Positions 31,016 through 41,696 are shown, numbered from the stretch's first letter. The stretch is DNA of 64,000 bases from Diplonema papillatum (GCA_030068145.1 JAPJBO010000067.1:62001-126000); one strand, 5' to 3'. Notes: generated by a model not told the origin, from the sequence alone. Numbers and translations: made by a program.

Positions 31016-31310
31016 ACTTAGTACATGGGCTGCTGAAGTCCCGAATGTAGGAGATCGCACACAGTGGCGGCTGTACAAGGTGTGCAGCCTTGGCTGGATA
31101 TGGGCCTCATGTGGACTCGACGTAAAGACGGAATCTTGTTGAGCAAGAAAGGCAAGTGAAGGCGGAAGTCGGATGCGCGTTGTCGCTTTTTTATGATGGC
31201 AAGCTTGTTTGTCTATATCAAAAAGCATCGTGTGGCAGCGTACTGTGTTAGATCGCCAAACCCTATACGACGAGCCGGACACATATGTCCAGTTTAATCG
31301 GGTTTATTTT

Positions 31311-31494
31311 CTTAATAGTACATCTGTACTGACGGGAACATTTCCGGAACACCCCCCCAGAGAGGTTTATACCCTGTACACGCGAAGAACAAGAAACTTT
31401 TGCCTTATCATTTTCATCACCTTTGGTCAGCTGATGCTGATCGTCCGTTGCTTCGTTTATCAGTGCAAGCCCCAACTCCGGAAATGTTCCTCTG
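31311..31494. mobile_element. Family 2 MITE (GGGAACATTTCCGGA TIR), internally deleted
   Basis: Left AGTACATCTGTACTGACGGG and GAACATTTCCGGA; right ACTCCGGAAATGTTCC. Longer copies at 37078-37321 (inverted) and 38359-38594 have an extra ~55 bp inside. Confidence 0.85.
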
Positions 31495-31941
31495 CAAAGG
31501 ATGTGCCCCAGGCTAGGAACTCCCCGGAGACCCACCCTCTTTCCCAAAAGGCCTCCTTGGTAGCGACGACTGTGAGATTACCGGGTGGGTGGGGAGCCCC
31601 TGTTTTTCCCGCTCCTTCTTGCTACCAGATGTTACCGGCCAGACGGGGAGCACTTATTCGACCACGCGATGGGCTGAAAACAGAAGGGAGGAAGAGTGAG
31701 GCTCCATGCAATTCAAGAAGGTCAGACACGGTCCCGTCAAAGTCACCAGAAAAGCAGAAGCCACGATTCGAAAAAGGGGAAGGAAGGAAAAAGAGGAAAC
31801 AACGCACAAGCAACGAAAAGTTAAAAAAGAAGAAAAAAAAAACATCAGAATGTTACATGCATCGCAGTCCGACGAATGTTTCTTTATATTGCACAGTGGA
31901 GACCACTCATACCTTACAGGGCTTCCGCCTGATTCTGCCAA

Positions 31942-32236
31942 GGGAAGTCCGCATGAAGCGAGTTTTAGATTCAAATCTTGCGTGGAGAATCCGGACTCCA
32001 GGTCTCCAGACCTTCGTCAACCGGGGCCTTTTGGAGTAGGGAAGTCCGCATGAAGCGAGTTTTAGGCTCAAATTCTGCGTGGAGAATCCGGACTCCAGGT
32101 CTCCAGACCTTCGTCAAACGGGTTCTTTTGGAGTAGGGAAGTCCGCATGAAGCGAGTTTTAGGCTCAAATCTTGCGTGGAGAATCCGGACTTCAGGTCTC
32201 CAGACCTTCGTCAAACGGGTTCTTTTGGAGTAAAGG
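31942..32236. repeat. ~97-bp tandem repeat, three units
   Basis: GGAAGTCCGCATGAAGCGAG begins units at about 31943, 32040 and 32137. Each unit also has GAATCCGGACTCCAGGTCTC. Confidence 0.9.
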
Positions 32237-32370
32237 TCACCGGGCGGCATAGCTGCTGGCGCAATGCCGACTCCGTTGGATTGCAATGTATTCGTAGAGG
32301 ATTAAAAACCAGAACCCCGGAACGGGTCTATTAAAGGGGGGGGGGTCGAATAATAACACCTGTGTTCTTA

Positions 32371-34151
32371 GGGCAGACTATTTTTATTTTTTGATCCGCG
32401 TCCCCCGACCCTTGAAAATTTTTCGCGCGCGCGCGCAAAAAAAAATAGTTTTTTAAAAAAAAAATAGTTTGGCAAGTCACCTGGCCTGTGGGTTCCTGTG
32501 TGGAGGGGGGGGGGTCTTGGTGGCAAGCGGTCGGGGGGTGGGGGGCCGGAGGGGTACGCGCCCCTCACTTTGATTCTTCGGCGACTTTTTGCACTGGGAA
32601 ATAACTGTCGTCTGCATGTGCTCAGGCTTTTTGTTGTACGGAGGGACCAGGTGAGCCTTCAGCGTAGAGCTGCTGCCACCGACAGTAGTAGGCGTCTAGT
32701 CGTGGGCCTTGCGACTGCCTGGGAGCAACCGTGTTGTTCGGCGTACTCGGCCAGAATTGGTATCGTACCCACGTTTCGGACGGGACGTGGGCATCGGCCG
32801 GAAGCCGCTTCTGCACTTCTTCCATGAGAAGCCGGATGCTTGCGGGGGCCTCAACCGTGAGGCGTGAAACTTCTCCATGACGCCTCTCGTCCACGACAGT
32901 ACCGCACTTCTCAAGAACGCGGCCCATGGCGTCCCAGTAGCCGTCGTGTTTGGACTCTTTTGACGAGCTTCGGAATGCAACCTCACTGGGGTGAAATCAG
33001 TTGTGAGGAGTTCAGCCAGGTGGCTTTCGGTTGGTGTGCGCAGGGGGTTCACATCTCCAGTCACGAACATGTACATCGTCTTGAGGATGGTACGCGGAAC
33101 CCCAGATGACTTCCAGACCTCGACGAATTTCATCCTCATGGCCCGGGTGTGGAACCTTTTCCCCGTCCCGATGCACGACTTGAACGCCTTTGCGACATCC
33201 TCCTGTAGGCGGCGGTCGCTCGGTGGCAGCTTGAATACCAAGCGCTTGCCCCCCAGCGTTGTATTTGTGGACACCGAAGGGGAAGCTCGTCTTTACCCCG
33301 TGGATCTGCTTGAACCGAGCACGGCGATCGTCAGAGAGGCTGGGCACGGTGTCCAGTGAAAACGGCTCGAGTTGCCTCGGCGAATTGCCCTTCCAGCTCT
33401 CCCCAAGAAGAAGACCCCTCCGCTTTCACGATGGACTGCTCCCAGTCGCAAACAGGGTTTCTGGATGGAACTCCCGCACTGCGTTGCTCAGTGCGCTGTT
33501 GGTTTTGCGCTTGCTGCGTGACGATACGGGTATACACCACATCTCTCACTTCCTGCAGTTTCGTGCAGTGGATGCTGAGAATACCTCAGCTCTGCAACCC
33601 ACGGCAAGGCCAACACATTTCTCAGGCCTTTTTCTTGTTCTTGCAGGTTATGAAGCGTGCACCGGGGGTACGGCGCTGGGCAATCACCTTGTTGGTGCCC
33701 TCATACTACTGCAACAGCTGCACAGAAAGTGGGAGCCCATCAAGTTTGCGAAGGGTCTTGGCCACTTCCTGATAGAACGGATGCCCTTTTTCATCGACCA
33801 GGAGGGCCCTGTCAAATTCTTCGTTTCACCCATTTGCAGCGGCTTCACGCGGGCTTGGCTCTTTTTCACAGGTCGAAGGCGTTGACAGGTGTTCGCTACG
33901 GGAACTTTTGCTTCACAACGTACCGAACCTCCCGGTACTGCATGGAGTCCATGGCCTGCATCATCCCAAGAGAAACATCTCTCCACACACTCCTGCTAAG
34001 TGACCATCTGGAGTCCCATGGCACCCTGTTGTACCCTTCCACAGCAAAAAAGAAAAAATATTTTTTTTTTCAACTATTTTTTTTTCCACGGTTTCCCAAG
34101 ATTTTCCGCGCGCTAGGACGCGGATCAAAAAAAAAAAAAAATAGTCTGCCC
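32371..34151. mobile_element. TIR DNA transposon, 1,781 bp, TTA target duplication
   Basis: Starts GGGCAGACTATTTTTATTTT then GATCCGCGTCC, and ends with the complement (GGACGCGGATC, A tract, ATAGTCTGCCC). TTA flanks both sides (32368-32370 and 34152-34154), and uninterrupted MITE copies show a single TTA there. A 3-bp TTA duplication with a GGG terminus suits PIF/Harbinger, but the coding remains do not let me confirm the superfamily. Confidence 0.9.
32620..34010 (-). pseudogene. Decayed transposon protein, minus strand
   Basis: Protein-like blocks appear in different minus-strand frames, in order from 34,000 down: FDRALLVDEKGHPFYQEVAK, then RRARFKQIHGVKTSFPFGVH, then KRLVFKLPPSDRRLQEDVAK with RMKFVEVWKSSGVPRTILKT, and finally VDERRHGEVSRLTVEAPASI with WVRYQFWPSTPN. 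At least three frame changes and several stops separate them. They fill the TIR element, so they are its former transposase or accessory protein. I see no intact DDE or DDD triad. Confidence 0.6.
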
Positions 34152-34513
34152 TTATTCGATTTGTCGAATACGAAAAAAAGTTTCGGGTAGCCGAACAGTA
34201 GCAGGATCAAATAGTGGTAGTGATTTTAGACAACCAGACGTGTGTCATATAACTGTTACTATTCGACCCCCCCCCCCTTTATAAAAAATAACGCTAAAAA
34301 AGACGAAGAAAAAAATACATGACGAGCCCTGTTCAGCTCTTTATCTCGAATAGAAGCAAGCAACACAAGTACGGCGAGGTAAGAGCCCCCAAAGCGGTAG
34401 AGTGCATGTCTGAGAAAGTGCGCGTACTCCTACGGGGGGTGAACCCTTCCCCGGTGCGGGGGATATCCCTTTAGGGAAGCCCCAACTTTTTCGGGTGCAC
34501 TTTTTCGTGGGTG

Positions 34514-34905
34514 ACAATGTTTTTGTAAAACACGAAAGAGAACGCTGGCAGCGTGAGATCAGCCCAACGATCATATATTCACTCGCTATCATTCACTAGC
34601 AGGGCTAATCCTCCCCCCGGCACGTACAAACAAACACACGCCTATTCTTTTTGCGCCGCGGTGCAAAAGGTGCACCCGAAAAAAGCGAGTGTGGCTCCGC
34701 ATGAAACATCAAAAACGAAGGAATGTACTTGGTGCCGGTCACAAACAGTCCGGACATGGATAGCCATAGCCCATAACGAAAGCGTGCACCAAATATACAA
34801 CCCGTAACCGTAAAGCCCATTCTTGCTCTACGAGAACCCATTCATGAACGGTTACACGGAGACCCTAAAACCCGGGAATTTCAAGCGAACTTTAAATCTA
34901 AAAAT
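34514..34905. repeat. Family D then family C, ending in the 55-bp module
   Basis: 34514-34635 matches 24777-24908, and 34741-34905 matches 23826-23990. It has the same two families as ARL2BP introns 3 and 2, in the reverse order. Confidence 0.8.
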
Positions 34906-35337
34906 TTAGCGCTGTGAGCCTATCCCGCCCAGGAAGGCAATCAGTAAAGGGTTGCCAGTAGGCCGTCTAGAAGCGCCCGTCTGAAAAACAATTAATTCCT
35001 TCACGAAATAACTCTTCACAAAATACCCACACAAGATATTCCTTGATTAATTACGGACTGGGGTGTATTTTGACGGAGGCCAGGAGGGGGCCTCCCGAGG
35101 GGGAAGGAGAAGCCGTGAAACTACAAAATGAGTCTTTTTCTTTGTTGCGCAGATCCGCCCGGCAAAGCAGACCAGAAGTCTCGGCAGGGCAAAGATAAAA
35201 GCTTACTCGACATAAACGATGTTTAGCATTCGATAAAAGCTTACTCGATACACGACGTTAGTGATGGCCAAACGTCACGCTCCTTGTTCTGCTACAGCAC
35301 ATTATCCCCTTTCCTCCTGGGTATATATTGTTGCGAT

Positions 35338-35382
35338 AGTGGGGAGTCATCGGCATGCTGATGAGTACCACACTATATTTCC
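35338..35382. repeat. Short palindrome (GAGTCATCGGCATGCTGATGAGTACC)
   Basis: GATAGTGGGGAGTCATCGGC mirrors GCTGATGAGTACCACACTAT. The same palindrome interrupts family A at 44190-44240 and 57938-57990. The surroundings 34906-35832 hold no gene I can support. Confidence 0.7.
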
Positions 35383-35769
35383 TCCTTTGTAACGCAACGC
35401 GGACTCCTCATGTATTTCCTACAACGCAGGCGCACTCAAAATAAGGTCGAAAGACACCAATCTGTACACCCATACGGGATTGTCGGAAACACAAAAAAAA
35501 AAAGGCGAACAAAGACCTGCCCTTGCTCGGGCCCAACAATATATTTCCGAGCAGGGCAGCTTATCGGCGACGAACGAAGAAAAAAAAAGTAAAATAAACG
35601 AAGTTTGCACTTCCTATGCAGTAAGTTCTGCTTTTTTTGGGTTTTGTTTTCCGAGGGGTGCCAGCAGAGTTGTTCTGCGGCCCCCTGAGTACAAAAGGTG
35701 ACCACTCGGTAGTTTACAAAGACCAACACAAAAAAGTCCAAAACCCCACGGATACTGATAGCGCAACAA

Positions 35770-36197
35770 ATGAGTGAACATGTTAACAGCCAGTGCAAAC
35801 CGCGCGACTGTTGTCAATAATTCACATGTATTTGGTACCCCCGAAAACCGAAGTAGCGAAGTACGCAAGAGCTCCGCACAAACTACGCGGAACTACGCAG
35901 TACGGGGTAGGACTACATTTTGATGCTCTACATGCAGCTGGTGGCTAACTGAGTGTCTAAACGGTCCTGACAGGGCTTACATAACCTGCCACTGCGGCCA
36001 AAGAAAAATCCAGTACACTTATAACATGTAGCCCTCGCCGTTTCACAAACCCCGAACTAAGCTGGAACTATGCAGGAACAACGCAATACGGGGTTCTCGG
36101 GGGTACCAATACTGTTACCAAAGGATGGCGTAACAATGAGTGAACATGTTAACAGCCAGTGCAAACCGCACGACTGTTGTCAATAATTCACACGTGT
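35770..36197. repeat. Direct ~63-bp repeat flanking a family F element
   Basis: ATGAGTGAACATGTTAACAG through GACTGTTGTCAATAATTCAC occurs at 35770-35829 and 36136-36195, on either side of the family F element. Confidence 0.85.
35833..36108. mobile_element. Family F MITE (TGGTACCCCC TIR)
   Basis: TGGTACCCCCGAAAACCG opens and CTCGGGGGTACCA closes the element. The interior has GGTGGCTAACTGAGTGTCTA and ATGTAGCCCTCGCCGTTTCA, as in 41430-41696. Confidence 0.85.
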
Positions 36198-36445
36198 TGT
36201 CGACATTTTTCCGCGCCTCTCTAGGGACCGGCGGGGCTTGAAACAGGCAAATTCTCCGGCGGGTGCGTGGCAATGGGTGCTCGGGCTCTGCTCATCTGTG
36301 CGTGGGGGCCTCCGATGGCAAGCTTTTTTTTGTGTTAACAATGCATTGTTGGTACTAAGAATTAGTAGTTGGCAGCATACTACATGAAACTTACCAAAGC
36401 AGGTGAGTTCCGCTAGTGCGCACGAACAAAAAAAGGAAACGCAAG

Positions 36446-36592
36446 ATGCCCGCACCCACCAAGGAGGATCTGGACTTGACCCAGGTGAAGTGGAAAGACG
36501 TCCTGAGGAGCCTATCAGACCGGATAGGGCAATGTCGGGGGAACAGTGCGTGTTCTACCCAACGTGCGCTAGTGCAGAAAGTGCCATACTAG
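36446..36592 (+). CDS. Possible small ORF or first exon, 48 aa
   Basis: An ATG in good context (GCAAGATGCC) starts MPAPTKEDLDLTQVKWKDVL, then RSLSDRIGQC, an amphipathic and protein-like run. It stops after 48 codons at TAG. A donor CAG|GTGAAG after residue 13 would make it the first exon of something larger. Not recognised. Confidence 0.3.
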   Translation: MPAPTKEDLDLTQVKWKDVLRSLSDRIGQCRGNSACSTQRALVQKVPY

Positions 36593-36642
36593 TTTTTGCA
36601 GTTGTCCATTTCTCCCAGGAAACTCCCGACCTCGATGGTCAA

Positions 36643-37015
36643 CCGGAGACCCGGAAAACACCCAACCTTAGCACCACACTAGAACTCGGTGCCGGTCACA
36701 AGAGCCATGGACTTGGCAAAGCACATAGGAAAAAAGAGCGCGCGCTAAAATAAGTCGAATAGTCGGCAATAGGCAGCAAAGATACACACACAAACATAAT
36801 TTACCTTAAAGTAACCTTTACGACCACGGTAAAGTTTCCTTTAAGGTATAGTATGTTTGTGTGTGTATCTTTGCTGCCTGTTGCCGACTATTCGACTTTT
36901 TTTTTTTTTTTTTTAGCGCGCGCTCTTTTTTCCTATGTGCTTTGCCAAGTCCATGGCTCTTGTGACCGACACCGAGTTCTAGTGTGGTGCTAAGGTTGGG
37001 TGTTTCCGGGTCTCC
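36643..37015. repeat. Near-perfect inverted repeat, ~180-bp arms
   Basis: The left arm 36643-36821 (GAGACCCGGAAAACACCC through GATACACACACAAACATA to AACCTTTAC) is mirrored by 36828-37015 across a six-base loop near 36825. The arms differ by a few substitutions and a run of ~17 extra T in the right arm. Half of one arm recurs at 44749-44795. Confidence 0.93.
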
Positions 37016-37077
37016 GGGTAACTACCATGGTCACCCGGAGACTGTGTTCGCGCTAAGGAAAAAAGCGGCTGATTTCA

Positions 37078-37321
37078 GTCAGGAACATTTCCGGAGTTGG
37101 GGCTTGCACTGATAAACGAAGCAACGGACGATCAGCATCAACTGACCAAAGGTGATGGAAATGATAAGGCAAAAGTTTCTTGTTCTTCGCGTGTACAGGG
37201 TATAAACCTCTCTGGGGGGGGGTTTTCCTGTATTAGCACTTTTTTCGTTGGCTTCGTTTTCTCTTTCATGTGCAACCGTTGTTCCGGAAATGTTCCCGTC
37301 AGTACAGATGTACTATTAAAA
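37078..37321. mobile_element. Family 2 MITE, inverted copy
   Basis: AGGAACATTTCCGGAGTTGG to TTCCGGAAATGTTCCCGTCA, then AGTACAGATGTACT. Confidence 0.85.
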
Positions 37322-37329
37322 AAAAAATT

Positions 37330-37605
37330 CTTTAAAAAGTGACCGGCTGACAATCAGCCGGCTGATTTTTTGAAGATCTGCCGATCAGAAGGTTTTTGTG
37401 ACAACATCTTGATTCACAGCTGATTCCGCTCCGTGGGCGGCATAGCCGATTACACTGTTGAAAAACGGCTGATCTCGCGCGAGTCTGCCGCCGGTAAGAA
37501 AAAAAGGCTCGAAATTTAATCAGCGGCAAGTCGGCTGATCGCGCGCACACTGCCCCTAGACTATAAAACCCGGATCCCGAAGCGAACTTGCACTCTAAAA
37601 CGCTA
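37330..37605 (+). promoter_or_regulatory. CGGCTGATC palindrome cluster ahead of a TATA-like module
   Basis: AATCAGCCGGCTGATT is a perfect 16-bp palindrome, and CGGCTGATC or close variants occur near 37070, 37340, 37462 and 37528. At 37557-37602, ACTATAAAACCCGG is followed ~30 bases later by CTTGCACTCTAAAA. The arrangement suggests a promoter with clustered binding sites, but no gene is evident downstream. Confidence 0.35.
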
Positions 37606-38029
37606 AAACCCTGGGTGGGTAGCCCGCCTTTTCGCGCGAAGTACGAAAGTATTTTCGGAAGAAACCCAGATAATAAAAGACACGAGGGCTAAAGGTTAGG
37701 AAAGTAGGTGCGAGATCAGGTATCGACAGGCCATTGCGCGCAAGCTGGCAGCCAGTGTCGAGTGTGTGAGTATCGAAAGAGCAGGTGCTTTTTCAAAGGA
37801 AAACAAAGTAAATCGCTAAAACACAAAACCGATCAACTGGCACGCACAAACAAAACGAAGCGTCCTGTCTTTTTTTCTTAGTACGGTTGTGTTGTCGAGC
37901 AGCGTAAAATTGAACAAAGCCACCGGACAGTTTCAACCGAGCTTTCTTCGGTAAGTAAAGTGCTGTTATTACTGCTGATAACGAGAACACCAGTACATAT
38001 ATCATGTACCTACCCCCCTCCCAGGCCTT
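37606..38029. other. No convincing feature
   Basis: Contains CGATCAACTGGCACGCACAA, shared with 59184, and otherwise short frames only. Confidence 0.3.
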
Positions 38030-38250
38030 GGGGAGTTGTAGGGGCCTCCTCCCCGTGACGGATTCGCCTGTGCTCTGGCAGCACGGGTAGTCCTGGCTGT
38101 GACGAGCTACGAACAGCCGCCTGACAACCCAGACTCACACCGCTGTCCTGTCTGCAGACACTCAGGTTCCGCGCTGATGATGGTCCGCCTTATGTGTCCG
38201 TGGCTTCCCGGACCGAAACACGGCGCAGACGGGACCAGTGCGGTGTGCGG
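38030..38250. mobile_element. Family 4 element, reverse copy
   Basis: Complement of 1300-1540: CGTGACGGATTCGCCTGTGC, CAGCACGGGTAGTCCTGGC and GGACCGAAACACGGCGCAGA. Confidence 0.75.
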
Positions 38251-38358
38251 TGTTTGGCCAGGCCCTTGGGAAGTGACATACTCAAGGGGGTTTGAGGGTG
38301 ACATGGTCATGGGGGGGAGTAGGTACTTTGTTTAACAGTGCAAATGTTTTTTGTTCCT

Positions 38359-38594
38359 TAATAGTACATCTGTACTAACGGGAACATTTCCGGAACAACG
38401 GTTGCACATGAAAGAGAAAACGAAGCGAACGAAAAAGTGCTAATACAGGAAACCCCCCCAGAGAGGTTTATACCCTGTACACGCGAAGAACAAGAAAAAA
38501 TTGCCTTATCATTTTCATCACCTTTGGTCAGTTGATGCTGATCGTCCGTTGCTTCGTTTATCAGTGCAAGCCCCGACTCCGGAAATGTTCCTAA
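38359..38594. mobile_element. Family 2 MITE, full copy
   Basis: Starts TTAATAGTACATCTGTACTA, with GGGAACATTTCCGGAACAAC, and ends GACTCCGGAAATGTTCC. Confidence 0.85.
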
Positions 38595-38954
38595 TCAGTT
38601 TTCGCAGTGTCAGGGTCAGGGGATGTTTGGATGAAGACGAAAAAAGCAAAATAAGTTAACCATGGGGAAGGAAGAGGCTGCACGTGAATAATGCAAGAGG
38701 AACGCGGAAAAGAAAACCCTGTTATAACACTTCTTCACCCCCTGTCCAGTCCATGCTTCTCGGCTCCACTCACGGGAAGGAAGCCAATGCCGCTTTAAGC
38801 ATCCCACACTGACGGAGCCTGAGCAACAACCACAACTATCGCAATCCAGACCAGATGCCAACAAAACGAATCGAACTTCAAAAGAAGTAGTCCGCTTGCC
38901 ACCCGAAGGCTCTGTGTGTTGCCGTTAATCCCGAGGGACGATTTTGGTTTTTTT

Positions 38955-39065
38955 TTGTCGTATAAGATCGAAGATCTTAGAAGATTAATACTATTCCGAC
39001 GAGAACTAACACTTGTACAAAGGTTATTACCCCGTCGCTCTCGAGAAGAACACCGTAATGTTACC
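38955..39065. other. Fragment resembling the rDNA spacer at 205-330
   Basis: GTCGTATAAGATCGAAGATCTTAGAAGATT resembles the spacer after the 18S end, followed in another order by ACGAGAACTAACACTTG and CCGTCGCTCTC blocks also found at 275-340. Confidence 0.45.
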
Positions 39066-39449
39066 CCTCGCTAAGGTGTCATGGGGGGCCTTCACTTGGC
39101 GGCACTGTTGACCGCACCTTAATTGAGTCGCGGTCGCCGATCCCCCAACCGCCAGCATCATGTACTTGATGCGACGCGGAACAAGTGCTGACAGCACCGC
39201 CCGGCGAATAGAGGGCCACAAAAGTGGCAATGATGGCTGAGTGCACACCTAAGCAGGGCTGCATACTCGTGTTGTAGCCGTGTTGTGTATAAGGCTTCGT
39301 GGGGGCTGGTCAACTACCTCATCACAGTAGGCGCAAACTTTCTGACAGTGATTGGACAGTCGGGATGCCGGGGGCGGGTCTCCATGAAGAGAAAGGTAAC
39401 GCAAGACCTGCCCCCTGCGCCTGCTGTCTCCGTCTGCTTCGGCAGACGA
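39066..39449 (-). other. Coding-like patch, minus strand, unresolved
   Basis: The complement of 39117-39245 reads IIATFVALYSPGGAVSTCSA, or alternatively RRAVLSALVPRRIKYMMLAV, between a CACTCAG acceptor and a TAAG|GTGCGG donor. The complement of 39330-39440 contains NHCQKVCAYCDE before GTAGTT. I cannot decide the frame. Confidence 0.25.
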
Positions 39450-39526
39450 CACATACTACTACTACTACTACTACTTTGAACCCTTCCCGATGGGTTTCAA
39501 GGTTTCAAGGTTTCAAGGTTTCAAGC
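39450..39526. repeat. (ACT)n and GGTTTCAA x4 microsatellites
   Basis: About eight ACT units at 39450-39474 and four GGTTTCAA units at 39492-39523. Confidence 0.85.
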
Positions 39527-39824
39527 GTGCTTTCACTCGAGTCATGTTTATTCTAGAGGGGTCCAACAGACCCCTCAAGAAAATAATTTAGTCAACTAAA
39601 GGGTCCAAGGGGTCCGACTACTTTCCATATTTAGGGGGGGGGTCGAATGATAAGAGTTATTTGACGCGCGTACGGAAACTTTACCTTGCACTATGCAATT
39701 GCACTTGAAAGAGGAAGAGAACGAGTAAGTAACTTTGACCACCACTGCACGGAAAAATATGTTACCGGCTCAGTGAGGCGGACGCCTCAAGACCGAAAAT
39801 CCAGAATCCCAGAATAACCCCTGT

Positions 39825-40006
39825 ATAGGGGGGGGGGGGGTCGAATAATAACACCTGTCTTAGTATTCGATTAGTTGAATGCTAAAAAAAGTTCCGGGTA
39901 GCCGAACAGTAGTGGGGATCGAATAGTGGTAGTGTTTTTTTTTAGACAATCAGACGCGTGTCAACGAAAACTGTTATTGTTCGACCCCCCCCCCCCGCCC
40001 CTTTAG
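39825..40006. mobile_element. TCGAATAATAACA MITE, uninterrupted copy
   Basis: GGGGTCGAATAATAACACCT, then GGGTAGCCGAACAGTAG, then ACTGTTATTGTTCGACCCCC. A lone left end also occurs at 39633-39665. Confidence 0.85.
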
Positions 40007-40184
40007 TCGCCGTGTGCAAAAAAAAAGCCTCTGGACACCCTGCGAGAGGTATACGCAGGTGAGTGACGCGAGTTCCCGCCGCGGGCGGCGGAGATTGTTC
40101 CTATACAGTGGCTTTTTCCCTGAAAGTGCGCCTGCGCCAACCTTTGGGTGCGCACGACCCTAGATGCCAATCGCGGGCAATACC

Positions 40185-40460
40185 CAATGGCTATGCACGC
40201 ATCGTTCGGGTCAAACGGCAAGGCAAGCTCACCCATGTGGTTCATGCATCTTTCGAATCAACGGCTAATCCACATGGTTCACGCATCTTTCGGGTCAACG
40301 GCATTGCATGCAAATCCTCAATGTTCAACGACACCGCATGTTATGTCCATGGTATTCATGCAATCTTTAGGTCTCAACAACGCATGCTAATTCATGGTTA
40401 TCAACGCGCCATGGCAATGCACCATGTTCATGCATACAAGTTCTCAATGCTCAACGAAGA
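40185..40460. repeat. Degenerate CATGGTTCATGCATC repeat
   Basis: About six ~45-bp units with CATG, CATCTTTCGGGTCAACGGC and TCAATG(C/T)TCAACG blocks. Confidence 0.55.
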
Positions 40461-40852
40461 GGATTCAAAGACGACGAACGATGGTTGGCCAACTGAAAGT
40501 TGGTTGCAACTCGTTTCGTTAAGGCTGCCATTTCGGCCCTTCATTATTCAAAATCATTGCAATCAGGGGTTAAGTTAGGCAGAGCTCCATTCCCGAGATC
40601 TCTTCCCAGTTCCACTAGCTCTTATGTGGCATGGCGGTGCAGAGAAAATAGGTGCACTGGAGCCTTGCAGCTGAAGTGTACAAGCCGGTTCCGAGCTGGG
40701 GCGAATCCTGCTTTTTCTTCTTCTTTTTTGCGATAACCAGTAACCACCTCCTTAGTGAGCATACTTGTTACAGCTAAAAAGGAACGTTGGCAGCGGTTTA
40801 ACCTGAACGCGTACAGGTCGAATTGCACAAACAAAAGTTGGTCACCTGCTTT

Positions 40853-41046
40853 GAATGAAATACTTGAGGAGGCTCCAAAAGATCAAAGGAGGTGAATGTG
40901 CTGTAGCCCACACGAAACGAAAGGTGAAGCTGGGTTCAGTGGCGGGCGTAAAGCGTTCAACAAAAATACCCACTTGTAGTTGTATTGCTTCTCCCCCTCG
41001 AGCCTCCTTCGCAGTAAGCACGTGGCAGCCCCTCGAGTATTTTTTT
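40853..41046. mobile_element. Family A MITE, full copy
   Basis: GAAATACTTGAGGAGGCTCC opens and GGCAGCCCCTCGAGTATTTTT closes, an imperfect TIR pair, with GTAGCCCACACGAAAC inside. Confidence 0.8.
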
Positions 41047-41052
41047 ACATAA

Positions 41053-41302
41053 GCGCCAGCTTGAAAGGAAATGCTCGACGATGCTGCCCGACAATGAACG
41101 ATCCCAAGTGCAGTAACTACCGAACCACGCGTTGAACGGACGTGAGGTCATGCGGGTCTACCCCTACACGACAGGTCAAAGCCCTGAGTGAGGAAACAAC
41201 ACACATTGGGTGTAAGCGAAGAACAAATTGGATTTGCCCTTACCTCTATATTTCCTCCCTTCCATTCGGAGTCGAAGGCAGCTACGTCGAGTATTTCTGA
41301 AA
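41053..41302. mobile_element. Family B MITE, full copy
   Basis: GGAAATGCTCGACGATGCTG opens and GCAGCTACGTCGAGTATTTC closes. The interior has GAACGGACGTGAGGTCATGC. Copies at 54893-55155 (inverted), 60490-60733 and 63571-63862. Confidence 0.85.
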
Positions 41303-41429
41303 CCGGGTTTGGACCAGGAAGCCGGCCCCAACTTAAACCCTGATCGCAAACAACGCCGCTAGGCACAGGGGCTCCATATCAGTCATCGCGGAACAACCCC
41401 CCTAGCGCGACACAAACAGGACACATGGT

Positions 41430-41696
41430 TGGTACCCCCGGAAACCGAAGTAACGAAGCACGCAGGAACTCCGCTATACGGGGTACCGGTAGGGCTACTC
41501 AGTTAGCCACCAGCTCCGTATGCAACTGGTGGCTAACTGAGTGTCTAAACGTCCTGACAAAGCTTGTAGAACTTGCCACTGCGGCGAAAAAATCCAGTAC
41601 ACTCGTAAGATGTAGCCCTCGCCGTTTCACGAACCCCGCCAGAACTACACACAAACTACGCAGACACTGCGCAATATGGGGTTTTCGGGGGTACCA
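41430..41696. mobile_element. Family F MITE with ATGGT target duplication
   Basis: TGGTACCCCCGGAAACCG to TTTTCGGGGGTACCA, flanked by ATGGT at 41425-41429 and 41697-41701. Confidence 0.88.

Larger units (their letters stand above)
32333..34283. mobile_element. TCGAATAATAACA MITE, split by a transposon
   Basis: The ends GGGGGTCGAATAATAACACC and CTGTTACTATTCGACCCCC are the TIRs of a ~165-bp element whose uninterrupted copies lie at 39825-40006 and 42646-42806. Here its two halves are 1.78 kb apart. Confidence 0.88.

Noticed and set aside
30446..31021. 191-codon basic frame
   Set aside because: It starts in a duplicated repeat block and ends in the GCGGGAGTG cluster; no domain and low-complexity composition.
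32985..33125. Tyrosine-recombinase box (H-x-x-R) in the transposon protein remains
   Set aside because: HTRAMRMKF resembles the motif but the His-Arg spacing is wrong, and TIRs with a TTA duplication point to a DDE-type element.
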